From NCBI GenBank assembly GCA_050114795.1, contig JASFRS010000062.1, positions 1 to 13,720 on the forward strand: DNA of 13,720 nt, read 5' to 3'. Position numbers and translations under genes: made by a program. Source of the DNA: JASFRS01 sp050114795. GTDB lineage: Bacteria > Pseudomonadota > Alphaproteobacteria > Sphingomonadales > CAKZYD01. Each line of letters starts with the position of its first letter. The first letter of the stretch is position 1. Under the pieces are notes generated by a model. The model ran no database searches. It worked only from the letters and a program-made list of their open reading frames with translations, and had not been told where the DNA came from. Of this stretch, positions 6,053 to 13,720 are shown piece after piece.

Positions 6053-7264
6053 ATGGCAGACGCATATATTTATGACGCCGTGCGCACCCCGCGCGGTAAA
6101 GGCAAAAAAGATGGCAGCCTTCACGAAATCACCCCCATTGAATTGGCAACACAGGTATTGGAAGCTTTGCGCGACCGCAACAACCTGGATACATCCTATG
6201 TCGATGATGTCGTCATGGGCTGCGTCTCCCCGGTTGGCGAACAAGGTGCGGATATCGCGCGTGTAGCCGCCATCAATGCGGGCTATGCGGAATCCGTCGC
6301 CGGTGTGCAAATCAACCGTTTCTGCGCCTCTGGCCTGGAAGCCACCAACATGGCGGCTGCTAAGGTTATGACCGGTGAAGCTGATTTGGCCGTCGGTGGC
6401 GGTGTTGAAAGCATGAGCCGTGTGCCTATGGGGTCTGATGGTGGGGCATGGGCTATGGATCCGGCTGTTGCCTTTGATGCCTATTTCGCACCCCAAGGCA
6501 TTGGCGCTGATTTGATTGCCACCAAATATGGCTTCAGCCGCGATGATGTGGACGCCTATGCCGTGGAAAGCCACAAACGCGCCGCCGCTGCACGCGATGA
6601 TGGGCGTTTCAAGAAGTCCATCATCGGCGTGAAAGACGTGATTGGGGAAGTCCTTTTAGACTATGATGAAACCATCCGGCCCGACGCCAATATGCAAAGC
6701 TTGGCCTCTTTAAACCCGGCATTCGCAGCCATTGGCGAAGGCATGCCCGGCTTTGATAAAGTGGCACAGCTACGTTATCCGGAAGTTGAAAAGATCAACC
6801 ATGTACATCACGCGGGGAACAGCTCCGGCATCGTTGACGGTTCTGCCGGTATTTTGGTTGGCAATAAGGAAATCGGTGAGAAATTAGGCTTAAAGCCCCG
6901 TGCGCGTATTAAAGGCTTTGCAAGCGTTGGGTCTGAGCCAACCATCATGCTGACCGGGCCATCTTTCGCCACTGAAAAACTGCTGAAGCGTTTGGGCATG
7001 GGCGTCAATGACATCGACCTTTATGAACTCAATGAAGCTTTTGCCTCTGTCGTGCTGCGCTATATGCAGGCGCTGAACATCCCGCATGACAAAATCAATG
7101 TGAACGGCGGCGCCATTGCTATGGGCCATCCCCTTGGGGCGACTGGCGCCATGATTTTGGGCACAGTTCTTGATGAACTGGAGCGTCAGGACAAAGAAAC
7201 CGCTTTGGCCACATTGTGCATCGGTGCTGGCATGGGTACAGCCACCATCATTGAACGCGTCTAA
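6053..7264 (+). CDS. fadA: Acetyl-CoA C-acyltransferase (thiolase), degradative type
   Basis: This is a complete 403-residue thiolase that cleaves 3-ketoacyl-CoA with CoA to acetyl-CoA and a shortened acyl-CoA, the last step of the cycle. The nucleophilic cysteine is C91 in N-R-F-C-A-S-G-L-E-A. The second half carries N-E-A-F-A, the histidine H359 in A-M-G-H-P-L-G-A-T-G, and the acid/base cysteine C389 in L-C-I-G-A-G-M-G. The N-terminus Y-I-Y-D-A-V-R-T-P-R-G is typical. An AAGGGAA ribosome-binding site precedes the ATG, 38 nt after the dehydrogenase stop. The next gene begins 19 nt later, an arrangement that usually reflects a joint alpha2beta2-like FadA/FadB function. A biosynthetic acetoacetyl-CoA thiolase is less likely because of its partner genes. 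Confidence 0.93.
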   Translation: MADAYIYDAVRTPRGKGKKDGSLHEITPIELATQVLEALRDRNNLDTSYVDDVVMGCVSPVGEQGADIARVAAINAGYAESVAGVQINRFCASGLEATNMAAAKVMTGEADLAVGGGVESMSRVPMGSDGGAWAMDPAVAFDAYFAPQGIGADLIATKYGFSRDDVDAYAVESHKRAAAARDDGRFKKSIIGVKDVIGEVLLDYDETIRPDANMQSLASLNPAFAAIGEGMPGFDKVAQLRYPEVEKINHVHHAGNSSGIVDGSAGILVGNKEIGEKLGLKPRARIKGFASVGSEPTIMLTGPSFATEKLLKRLGMGVNDIDLYELNEAFASVVLRYMQALNIPHDKINVNGGAIAMGHPLGATGAMILGTVLDELERQDKETALATLCIGAGMGTATIIERV

Positions 7265-7283
7265 ACTCGGGGAAGTATTTATT

Positions 7284-9470
7284 ATGACAGAGACGATTAA
7301 ATATGAAGTCGACGGCGACGGCATTGCGCTTCTAACCATTGATGTGCCGGGTCAGACGATGAATGTCATCACCCCGGAATTTCAACGCGATTTGGAAGAG
7401 CTGATTGACCGGATTGTAGCGGACGACGCTGTAAAAGGTGCTGTTATTACGTCTGGCAAAACCACTAGCTTCATGGCTGGTGCAGACTTGAAAGGCATGT
7501 CCGGAATCTTGAAATCTGAAAGCGCTAAAGCTGACAAAGGCGCTATCTTTGACAAGGTATTCAACCTGAACCGCCTGTTCCGCAAAATGGAAACCTGCGG
7601 CAAACCCTTTGCTGCGGCCATCAACGGTCTGGCTTTAGGTGGCGGTTTGGAAATCTGTTTGGCCTGCCATTACCGCGTCGTCGGTGACAGCCCGAAAATC
7701 CAGCTTGGCCTGCCTGAAGTCATGGTTGGTCTGCTCCCTGGTGCAGGGGGCACGCAACGCCTGCCCCGCATCATCGGCGCACAGCCTGCGCTGATGTATC
7801 TGGCCCAAGGCAAAAACATGAAACCGCAGGAAGCTGTTGGCCTGGGTGTCGCCCAAGCCATTGCCCCAGTCGATGAAGTCGTCGCCAAAGCCAAGGAATG
7901 GATTAAAACCGGACCAAGTGCTGTTCAGCCATGGGATGAGAAGAAGTTCAAATTCCCCGGCGGTGCTGGCTGGGCCAATCGGAATTTTGTCACCACTTTC
8001 ATGGGTGGCATTGCGATGGTCAATGCTGAAACCAATGGCAATTATGAAGCGCCAAAAGCCATTATGTCCTGTGTCTATGAAGGCGCGCAATTGCCTTTTG
8101 ACACAGCCATTCGCTTGGAAAGCAAATATTTCCTCAAGCTTCTGACCGGCACACAAGCACCTAATATGATCCGCACTTTGTTTGTGAACAAACAAGCTGC
8201 GGAACGCGGTGCACGTCGTCCCCAGGGCATTGAGAAAATGCCGACCAAGAAACTGGGCATGCTGGGTGCCGGTCTGATGGGCGCGGGTATTGCTTTCGTC
8301 TCCGCCAAAGTCGGAATTGAAGTGGTGCTCTTAGACCGCAACATGGATGCCGCGAACAAAGGCAAAGACTATTCCGTGAAGCTGGTGGAAAAAGCGACCA
8401 AGCGCGGAAAAATGACCAAAGAAAAAGGCGAAGAGCTTCTTGGCCGCATTCATACGACCGACAATTATGACGACCTCAAAGGCTGTGACTTGATTATCGA
8501 AGCTGTGTTTGAAGCCCGCGATATCAAGGCTGATGTCACCAAGAAAACCGAAGCGGTCGTTGGGTCTGAAACCATCTTTGGGTCCAACACGTCGACCTTG
8601 CCTATCTCAAGCCTTGCCGAGGCCTGGAGTGAGCAAGAAAATTTCATCGGCATTCACTTCTTCTCACCCGTTGAGAAAATGCCTTTGGTCGAAATCATCA
8701 CCGGTAAGAACACCGGTGACAAAGCCATTGCCAAAGCTTTGGATTATGTAGCCCAGATCAAGAAGACCCCGATTGTCGTCAATGACAGCCGTGGCTTCTA
8801 CACATCCCGCTGCTTCGGCACTTATGTGATGGAAGGCTATAGCATGATTGGCGAAGGCGTGACCCCGGCATTGGTCGATAATTGCGGTCGTCAGGCTGGC
8901 ATGCCTGTTGGCCCGATGGCCGTTGGTGATGAGGTTGCCATCGATTTGTCTTGGAAAGTCATGCAGGCCACCAAGAAAGATTTGGGTGATGCCTACAAGC
9001 CAGGTCCAGCAGATGAAGTCGTAGAAAAAATGTATGAACTGGGCCGTTATGGCCGGAAGACTGCCAAGGGCTTTTATGTCTATCCGGAAGATGGGTCCAA
9101 GAAATATATCTGGCCGGGTCTAGATGACTTATTCCCACAAAAGCCTGAGTCTGAACAGCCGGATGCGGCTGAGGTCAAAACACGGCTTATCTATCGCCAG
9201 TTGGTCGAATGCGCCCGTTGCTTTGAAGAAGGCGTGCTTGAAACACCGGAAGACGGTGATTTGGGCGCCATTTTCGGTTGGGGCTTTGCGCCCTTCACAG
9301 GTGGGCCGTTCAGCCATATGGACACAGTCGGCATTGACAATGTGGTGAAAGAATTGGACCGCTTGGCCCAAGCCTATGGTGAGCGCTTCGCGCCACCTCA
9401 ATTGCTGCGTGATATGGCAGCTAAGGGCGAAACTTTTTATGGCAAAGCAACCGCTAAAAAAGCTGCTTAA
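7284..9470 (+). CDS. fadB: Bifunctional enoyl-CoA hydratase / 3-hydroxyacyl-CoA dehydrogenase
   Basis: This 728-residue multifunctional protein performs the middle two steps of beta-oxidation. The N-terminal crotonase domain (about 1-300) shows M-A-G-A-D-L-K-G and both catalytic glutamates, E123 in G-G-G-L-E-I-C and E145 in G-L-P-E-V-M-V-G-L-L-P-G-A-G-G. A linker leads to the NAD-binding Rossmann motif L-G-A-G-L-M-G-A-G-I-A (about 327-337), the catalytic H458 in H-F-F-S-P-V-E-K-M, V-N-D-S-R-G-F-Y and the C-terminal helical dehydrogenase domains. I start at ATG 7284, with GGGGAAG just upstream. The frame stays open for 38 codons further up, but that part lies inside the thiolase gene and does not resemble the family. 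Whether the enzyme is closer to FadB or FadJ in length preference cannot be judged by eye. Confidence 0.94.
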   Translation: MTETIKYEVDGDGIALLTIDVPGQTMNVITPEFQRDLEELIDRIVADDAVKGAVITSGKTTSFMAGADLKGMSGILKSESAKADKGAIFDKVFNLNRLFRKMETCGKPFAAAINGLALGGGLEICLACHYRVVGDSPKIQLGLPEVMVGLLPGAGGTQRLPRIIGAQPALMYLAQGKNMKPQEAVGLGVAQAIAPVDEVVAKAKEWIKTGPSAVQPWDEKKFKFPGGAGWANRNFVTTFMGGIAMVNAETNGNYEAPKAIMSCVYEGAQLPFDTAIRLESKYFLKLLTGTQAPNMIRTLFVNKQAAERGARRPQGIEKMPTKKLGMLGAGLMGAGIAFVSAKVGIEVVLLDRNMDAANKGKDYSVKLVEKATKRGKMTKEKGEELLGRIHTTDNYDDLKGCDLIIEAVFEARDIKADVTKKTEAVVGSETIFGSNTSTLPISSLAEAWSEQENFIGIHFFSPVEKMPLVEIITGKNTGDKAIAKALDYVAQIKKTPIVVNDSRGFYTSRCFGTYVMEGYSMIGEGVTPALVDNCGRQAGMPVGPMAVGDEVAIDLSWKVMQATKKDLGDAYKPGPADEVVEKMYELGRYGRKTAKGFYVYPEDGSKKYIWPGLDDLFPQKPESEQPDAAEVKTRLIYRQLVECARCFEEGVLETPEDGDLGAIFGWGFAPFTGGPFSHMDTVGIDNVVKELDRLAQAYGERFAPPQLLRDMAAKGETFYGKATAKKAA

Positions 9471-9491
9471 GTCATTATAAAAACTAAGAGG

Positions 9492-9521
9492 ACCGGCGGG
9501 AGAAATCCCGCCGGTTTTTTT
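9492..9521 (+). terminator. Intrinsic terminator of the beta-oxidation operon
   Basis: ACCGGCGGG and CCCGCCGGT form a perfect 9-bp GC-rich stem around the loop AGAAAT, followed directly by a run of T. It starts 22 nt after the last stop codon. The T run reaches the stop codon of the convergent LacI-type gene. On the other strand no T run follows the stem, so it should act mainly on the plus strand. Confidence 0.93.
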
Positions 9522-10521
9522 AGCCGCTTTGACGGACAATCAAACGGGTTTCAAGCTTCTCAGAAGCTACTTCTTCTCCAGCAAGAATTTGCATGATCTT
9601 GGCAACCAGCGCCTGACCCGCTTTTTCAACATCTTGTCTTATCGTTGAGATAGACGGCGCGAAATGCGCGGATGAGGGCACATCATTATAACCAACAACC
9701 AGAATATCTTTCCCAACTTCAATGCCATTTTCCTTCAATGCGCTGATTACAGCCATCGCGGAGGTATCAGAACAGGCAAAAATGGAATCAGGAAGCGAGT
9801 GGCCGTCTTTCAGTAATTTTGACGCCGCCTCGTAATGTGAGGAATAAGAAAAGTCGCCAACATGTAGGTGCTCTAAGTGGGAGGGGTCCAAGACATCACT
9901 CACCCCTTTATACCGAAGCTTGACTTCCTCATGATCCGTATTCCCTATGAACAGACAGCTTTTGCAGCCGCGATCAAGGAGATGCTGCCCCACCAATTGC
10001 CCGCCTTTTTCATTGTCTGTTCCCACAACACAATAAGGATTTCCCGGTGTCGCAGCGCCCCAGACGACAAAGGGAACACCCGCTTTTACAAGTTCCAGAT
10101 ATTCAGAAGTCCTCGTCCCATGTCCCAGGAAAATAATGCCGTCTGTCATATGCGAGCGTACATTTGAAATCAAAGTTGCCGTATTGGTGTGGTCCGGCGA
10201 ACACAGCAGGAGATCCTGACTTTGATGGCCAAGCGCCTCTGAAACCCCGGCGAGGAGATTCAAAATAAAAGGGTCGGTAAAGAAATTTGCACGGACATTG
10301 CTGAAATCCAAGACAACAGCAATTGTGTTGGCGCGTTTCGACCGTAATTTCTGGGCATTGCGGTTAACGACATAACCATTATCGGACGCTACTTTAAGGA
10401 TATGGCGTTTTGTTTCTTCTGTAACCAAAGGGCTACCATTCAATGCCCGGGACACAGTCGGTTTGGAGACATTTGCTAAGCGCGCAATATCATCCATGGT
10501 TATTGTTTTTGCGCTCTTCAT
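9520..10521 (-). CDS. LacI-family transcriptional regulator
   Basis: This 333-residue protein has the standard LacI/GalR build. The helix-turn-helix is I-T-M-D-D-I-A-R-L-A-N-V-S-K-P-T-V-S-R-A at 7-26, followed by L-N-G-S-P. The hinge helix is N-R-N-A-Q-K-L-R-S-K-R-A at about 53-64. The rest is the periplasmic-binding-protein-like effector domain, with D-G-I-I-F-L-G, D-N-E-K-G-G, F-A-C-S-D-T-S-A-M-A and V-G-Y-N-D-V-P-S-S as family landmarks. The first ATG (AAGGGG ribosome-binding site) is used; a second at codon 9 is possible. The gene is divergent from a TonB-dependent receptor, and two LacI-like palindromes lie between them, so it probably represses the receptor in the absence of a small ligand. 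LacI-family ligands are mostly sugars or nucleosides; the one here is unknown. Confidence 0.93.
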   Translation of the reverse strand: MKSAKTITMDDIARLANVSKPTVSRALNGSPLVTEETKRHILKVASDNGYVVNRNAQKLRSKRANTIAVVLDFSNVRANFFTDPFILNLLAGVSEALGHQSQDLLLCSPDHTNTATLISNVRSHMTDGIIFLGHGTRTSEYLELVKAGVPFVVWGAATPGNPYCVVGTDNEKGGQLVGQHLLDRGCKSCLFIGNTDHEEVKLRYKGVSDVLDPSHLEHLHVGDFSYSSHYEAASKLLKDGHSLPDSIFACSDTSAMAVISALKENGIEVGKDILVVGYNDVPSSAHFAPSISTIRQDVEKAGQALVAKIMQILAGEEVASEKLETRLIVRQSG

Positions 10522-10618
10522 TGATGCCCCTTAGCCTATAACGTCTTTTACGCGTATCATATTCGCCACAGTTGGATAAGAAAGTCACCCGTATTCTTTA
10601 AACATATTTCCTTCTTAA

Positions 10619-10632
10619 TGAAATGCATTTCA
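10619..10632. promoter_or_regulatory. LacI-type operator, copy 1
   Basis: TGAAATGCATTTCA is a perfect 14-bp palindrome, and with flanking bases the symmetry reaches 18 bp (10617-10634). It fits the LacI-family pattern TGnAAnCGnTTnCA at all fixed positions except the centre, where GC replaces CG. It lies upstream of the likely receptor promoter. Confidence 0.65.
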
Positions 10633-10640
10633 TTTTCTAT

Positions 10641-10654
10641 TGAAATGCATTTCA
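10641..10654. promoter_or_regulatory. LacI-type operator, copy 2
   Basis: This is an identical second copy of TGAAATGCATTTCA, 22 bp from the first centre to centre, about two helical turns, so two dimers could bind on the same face. It overlaps TTGAAA (10640-10645), a possible -35 of the receptor promoter. The corresponding -10 is weak. Overlap with the -35 suits repression. Confidence 0.65.
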
Positions 10655-10679
10655 TTGCTGATTAGGGTCTGCGCATCAT

Positions 10680-10765
10680 GAGGGCGAAATGTTTCTCGCC
10701 CTCGGATCAGGCAAATTTTTGCGATCGCTGCCCCCAAATTCAAATGGCTGGCATCGCAATTTGGG
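10680..10765 (+). promoter_or_regulatory. Inverted repeats in the receptor 5' leader
   Basis: Three perfect inverted repeats follow one another in the presumed untranslated leader. GAGGGCGA pairs with TCGCCCTC (10680-10703, 8-nt loop). GCAAA pairs with TTTGC (10711-10722). CCCAAATT (10733-10740) pairs with AATTTGGG (10758-10765). The last strand supplies the GGG that begins the receptor's ribosome-binding site GGGAGGAAG. No T run follows the first stem closely, so it is not a standard terminator. I recognise no known riboswitch consensus. Confidence 0.4.
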
Positions 10766-10779
10766 AGGAAGAGAAGAAA

Positions 10780-13080
10780 ATGAACACGATTCAAACACAG
10801 CGCATGCGCAATTGGTTGATGGCATCCGCCGCAGCCAGTGCCATGCTTGCCCCACAGGCTGCATGGTCGCAAGACCAAGCCGAAAGCGACAGCTCTCTTG
10901 CTGTTGAAGAAATTGTTGTATTGGGTACACCAGGCGGTGCCGGTGTGCGCAAACAAGACGCTAGCTTTGCGATTACGACCATTTCTGACGAAGCCTTAAC
11001 TTTGGCTTCACCGAAAAGCACTGCTGAAGTCTTTACATTGGTTCCTGGTGTGTGGGCAGAAAGTTCTGGCGGTGTCGCCGGTGCAAATATTGACGTTCGC
11101 GGCTTACCCGGTGGTGGTGATGCGCCTTTCGTAACACTATCTATTAATGGCGCACCTCTTTACGGCACAGAGACTTTGTCATTCTTCGAACAAAGTTCGA
11201 TTTTCCGCGTCGACGAAACGATTGAAGCAACCGAAGCACTGCGCGGTGGACCAAATGCTGTGTTCTCCAACGGTGAGCCGGGTGTGACTTTGAACTTCCG
11301 CTTAAAAGAAGGTGGTGAAGAGACCGAAGGTCGCTTCAAATACACAACTTCAGATTATGATCTGCAACGTGTAGATGCCTTCCTATCCGGCAAAATTGCC
11401 GAGGGGCTTTACTACGCTATCGGCGGTTATTATCGCACTTCTCCTGGCATCCGGGATGCGCAATTCAATTCTGAAGAAGGCTACCAATTCACCGTTCATA
11501 TTACTAAAGAGCTGAATCGCGGTAAAATTGGCTTCTTCACCCGCTATACTGACGATCATGGTCAATGGTATACACCTCAAGCCTTGAACAGCGGCAACGA
11601 TCTTGGCGAGTTCTCGCAACTGGGTAACGCAACACGTCTCCGCGAAATTCAAGTAGGCGAAGATACGGTTAATGTTAACGGTCAAGATGTCGCCGTACCC
11701 CGCACCCAAATTTTCGACTTCGGCAAAGGCCGTGGTTGGGAAGGTTTTGTAACCGGGTTGAACTTCGATTATGAAATCGGCGACGGGTGGTTCATCCGTG
11801 ACAATGTATCTTTCACCAAAGGTGACGCTGACACTTACGGCCTAGTATCAAGTGGTGGCGCAATTCAGGCATCAGCACTTGGGCTTGGCGTCCCAGTTAC
11901 AACCCTTGGAGGTGATGTCTTAAGCGACGATGCCTATGTGCAGAATTACGGTTTCTGGGTCGTGCAAAAAGACCTTGAGTCTTTCACCAATGACCTTTCC
12001 ATTAATAAACAAATTGAAGGCCATGACATTACCTTTGGGTATTATCAGGCAAATTGGTCGGCAGATGACTGGTGGTCGCTTGGCAACCAAGTGCCTTTGC
12101 ATAATGTCGCAAATGGCGACTTTATAGCCAATGTCACTTGCGCACAGGTTGAAGCTGCAGGTGGCGGCGGTTGTGGCCCCTTTGGCCTCGCGCAAAATGC
12201 AGATGCACGCTCTGACGCTCTCTACTTCGCTGATGCATGGCAGATCACAGACGATCTCCGCTTTGACGTTGGTGTACGCCATGAATGGTTTAACACCGAC
12301 CTTGTTGCTGACGTTGGCCCTGGCTTCCCGGACGGGACAAGGGATATTAATCGCAATGTAAATGACAATGCTTGGGCTTATACCTTTGCGGTCAATTATG
12401 ACATTACAGAAGATACCGGAACATTCGTCCGCTTCTCTGATGGCTTCTTATTCCCAGGGTTTAACCGAGTCCGCGACGGTAATTTCGCCGTGAACGACGT
12501 CAAACAATGGGAAGTTGGCCTGAAGCATTCATCCGACTTTTTCGGATTATTCCTCACTGGTTTTTATAATACGAATGACAATTTCTCGTCAGTCGTGTTG
12601 GGCGACACACCACCAAATGCACTGAAGACGCGGGCAATTGGTGTCGAAATTGATGGCCGTTTCAACTATGAGAATTTCAACTTGGCGATCATCGGAACTT
12701 ATCAGGACGCCGAAATTCGTGAGTCTGAGAATGACGCCCTGGTTGGAAATCGCGTATTACGCCAACCCAAATGGCAGTTGCGTGTAGCGCCTAGCTATGA
12801 CGTCTATTTCGGCGAATATTCAGCAACGCTCTATGGCGCGGTTCAAGCTGTTGGCGATCGCTTCGGCGGGTACGAAAACGTCAATACTTTGGATAGCTAT
12901 GCAAAGGTTGACCTTGGCCTCACGTTCAACACACCTTATGGCCTATTTGCTCAGGTTCATGCGGATAACCTCACGGATTCCAATGGCCTGACAGAAGCTG
13001 ACCCACGTACATTGTCAGCTCCAAATGGTCGGGCGATCCTGGGTCGTTCTTTCAAATTCAGCATTGGTTATGATTTCTAA
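10780..13080 (+). CDS. TonB-dependent outer-membrane receptor
   Basis: This 766-residue receptor takes up a ligand across the outer membrane using TonB energy. A signal peptide covers about 1-30 (basic M-R-N-W, hydrophobic Ala-rich stretch, likely cleavage after A-W-S). E-E-I-V-V-L at 43-48 is a TonB-box-like segment. The plug runs about 57-170 with I-D-V-R-G-L-P-G-G-G at 104-113 and V-T-L-S-I-N-G-A-P-L. The remainder is beta-barrel, ending in the aromatic G-Y-D-F with a C-terminal phenylalanine. C454 and C465 bracket a glycine-rich loop and may form an extracellular disulfide. I choose ATG 10780 because of the strong GGGAGGAAG site and the signal peptide directly after it; the frame is open to an ATG at 10678 but that stretch has neither. 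No siderophore or B12 hallmark is visible. The LacI-type neighbour suggests a carbohydrate-like ligand, which is inference. Confidence 0.93.
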   Translation: MNTIQTQRMRNWLMASAAASAMLAPQAAWSQDQAESDSSLAVEEIVVLGTPGGAGVRKQDASFAITTISDEALTLASPKSTAEVFTLVPGVWAESSGGVAGANIDVRGLPGGGDAPFVTLSINGAPLYGTETLSFFEQSSIFRVDETIEATEALRGGPNAVFSNGEPGVTLNFRLKEGGEETEGRFKYTTSDYDLQRVDAFLSGKIAEGLYYAIGGYYRTSPGIRDAQFNSEEGYQFTVHITKELNRGKIGFFTRYTDDHGQWYTPQALNSGNDLGEFSQLGNATRLREIQVGEDTVNVNGQDVAVPRTQIFDFGKGRGWEGFVTGLNFDYEIGDGWFIRDNVSFTKGDADTYGLVSSGGAIQASALGLGVPVTTLGGDVLSDDAYVQNYGFWVVQKDLESFTNDLSINKQIEGHDITFGYYQANWSADDWWSLGNQVPLHNVANGDFIANVTCAQVEAAGGGGCGPFGLAQNADARSDALYFADAWQITDDLRFDVGVRHEWFNTDLVADVGPGFPDGTRDINRNVNDNAWAYTFAVNYDITEDTGTFVRFSDGFLFPGFNRVRDGNFAVNDVKQWEVGLKHSSDFFGLFLTGFYNTNDNFSSVVLGDTPPNALKTRAIGVEIDGRFNYENFNLAIIGTYQDAEIRESENDALVGNRVLRQPKWQLRVAPSYDVYFGEYSATLYGAVQAVGDRFGGYENVNTLDSYAKVDLGLTFNTPYGLFAQVHADNLTDSNGLTEADPRTLSAPNGRAILGRSFKFSIGYDF

Positions 13081-13105
13081 TCTCTGAAATCATTGACCTT
13101 TCAAG

Positions 13106-13143
13106 CGCCCGCACCAGCCTCCCCTGGTGCGGGCGTATTTTTT
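13106..13143 (+). terminator. Intrinsic terminator after the TonB receptor
   Basis: CGCCCGCACCAG and CTGGTGCGGGCG form a perfect 12-bp stem with a 6-nt loop, followed by TATTTTTTA. It begins 26 nt after the receptor stop. The T-rich tail overlaps the stop codon of the convergent TetR-type gene. On the opposite strand the stem is not followed by T residues. Confidence 0.93.
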
Positions 13144-13720
13144 ATTCAAAGCCTTTAAGATTATGCTCAATAATCGCGTGCAGATCTTCTGAAGCGTAGC
13201 CCGCTCTCACCAACATGCGTAGCCCTATATAAACCGCGTTTATATTTAGAGCGAAACTGTGCGATTTATCATCTGGCCAACCCTTTTTGCGGCCATATTC
13301 TAGGATAACATCGACAAGCGCGCCCTCCACTTTCTTAACCATCGTGAAGACAATATTACGTGTCTCAGAATCACTCGGCAGCAGATCAACAGCGGCATTA
13401 CAAAGCAAACACCCACGGCGGTCCCCATCATGCTCCACCGCTTCAACAGTTCGCATTAATAACTGGCGAACCCGGTCTTTAACATCACCGCCATCTGGGC
13501 TTTTCAATGTGCAAAGGGCGTCATCAACGATGTTTTGCTCATAGCGCTTTAGTGTCGCAAGATATATGGCCCGTTTATCATCAAATGCTTTGTACAGAGA
13601 CCCACGGGCAATATTCATTGCATCAAGAAGGTCATTCAAAGAACTACCCTGATAGCCCTTTTCCCAAAACACCTGCATCGCTGCTTCCAGAGCTTCATCC
13701 ATGTCAAATTCACGAGGGCG
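13142..13720 (-). CDS. TetR-family transcriptional regulator (5' end cut by window edge)
   Basis: The N-terminal helix-turn-helix is evident: A-M-Q-V-F-W-E-K-G-Y-Q-G-S-S-L-N-D-L-L, then M-N-I-A-R-G-S-L-Y-K-A-F-D-D-K. A Met codon at 13700-13702 could be taken as the start, but the frame continues upstream as R-P-R-E-F-D to the window edge. Since M-x-R-P-R-E-F-D is a common TetR beginning, the true start is probably just outside. The ligand domain contains R-G-C-L-L-C-N-A-A-V-D (C98 and C101 counted from that Met); the first cysteine is common in this TetR subgroup, the second less so. The gene converges on the receptor and probably regulates something beyond the window. The effector is unknown. 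Confidence 0.9.
   Translation of the reverse strand, partial: RPREFDMDEALEAAMQVFWEKGYQGSSLNDLLDAMNIARGSLYKAFDDKRAIYLATLKRYEQNIVDDALCTLKSPDGGDVKDRVRQLLMRTVEAVEHDGDRRGCLLCNAAVDLLPSDSETRNIVFTMVKKVEGALVDVILEYGRKKGWPDDKSHSFALNINAVYIGLRMLVRAGYASEDLHAIIEHNLKGFE

Larger units (their letters stand above)
10522..10779. other. Divergent regulatory region between lacI-type gene and TonB receptor
   Basis: This 258-nt gap holds no convincing gene. On the minus strand TATGAT (plus positions 10556-10561) is a plausible -10 for the LacI-type gene, with no clear -35 partner. A short TACGCGTA palindrome (10549-10556) with central CG overlaps it and could be a weak autoregulatory site. The strongest elements are the paired palindromes at 10619-10654 and the inverted repeats in the receptor leader at 10680-10765. 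Confidence 0.6.

Noticed and set aside
7170..7283. A 38-codon N-terminal extension of the bifunctional beta-oxidation protein
   Set aside because: It lies inside the thiolase gene in another frame, and the ATG at 7284 has its own ribosome-binding site and the normal family N-terminus.
10678..10779. Earlier ATG start for the TonB receptor
   Set aside because: It has no ribosome-binding site, and the added residues (Cys-rich, MRAKCFSPSD) would precede and spoil the signal peptide; the ATG at 10780 has a strong site and a clean signal peptide.
1..13720. CRISPR arrays, insertion sequences, tRNA or rRNA genes, attachment sites
   Set aside because: No spaced direct repeats, transposase frame, terminal inverted repeats or cloverleaf pattern was found on reading the window.

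Overview
The window looks like chromosomal DNA from an alphaproteobacterium of mid-range GC. The reasons are a MerR-controlled beta-oxidation operon with a DmdC/FadE5-type acyl-CoA dehydrogenase, a TonB-dependent receptor beside a LacI-type regulator, and short Shine-Dalgarno-led gene starts. I cannot name the genus. I see no rRNA, tRNA, insertion sequence or CRISPR array.

Left part (about 1-3571, all minus strand; transcription runs from 3571 towards 1). This reads as a compact RiPP gene cluster of the graspetide type (omega-ester peptides, relatives of microviridin and marinostatin). In transcription order it holds: a 58-residue precursor peptide gene (3395-3571), easy to miss because it is so short; an MvdD-like ATP-grasp ligase starting 6 nt after it; an AAC(3)-fold acyltransferase with a non-ATG start; a protein of W-L-x-x-Q-x-x-D-G repeats resembling an alpha/alpha toroid; and probably the first 20 codons of another gene that leaves the window at position 1. 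The predicted core has three Ser/Thr, eight Asp/Glu, two Cys and no Lys. That fits ester-only cross-linking by one ligase.

Middle part (3694-9521, plus strand). A LiuR-like MerR regulator precedes an acyl-CoA dehydrogenase, a thiolase and a bifunctional enoyl-CoA hydratase/3-hydroxyacyl-CoA dehydrogenase. Together these supply all four steps of a fatty-acyl (or branched-chain acyl) beta-oxidation cycle. A perfect 24-bp palindrome forms the 17-bp spacer of the likely promoter, the usual MerR-family layout. A strong intrinsic terminator closes the operon.

Right part (9520-13720). A LacI-family regulator (minus) diverges from a TonB-dependent outer-membrane receptor (plus). Two copies of the 14-bp palindrome TGAAATGCATTTCA, 22 bp apart, lie between them and fit the LacI-family operator pattern except at the central dinucleotide. 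The receptor mRNA leader contains several inverted repeats, the last abutting the ribosome binding site. After another strong terminator comes the convergent, edge-truncated gene of a TetR-family regulator.

The part most worth follow-up is the graspetide-like cluster, with its unusual core sequence, a leader that seems to combine a graspetide-type recognition segment with a double-glycine site, and non-standard accessory enzymes.
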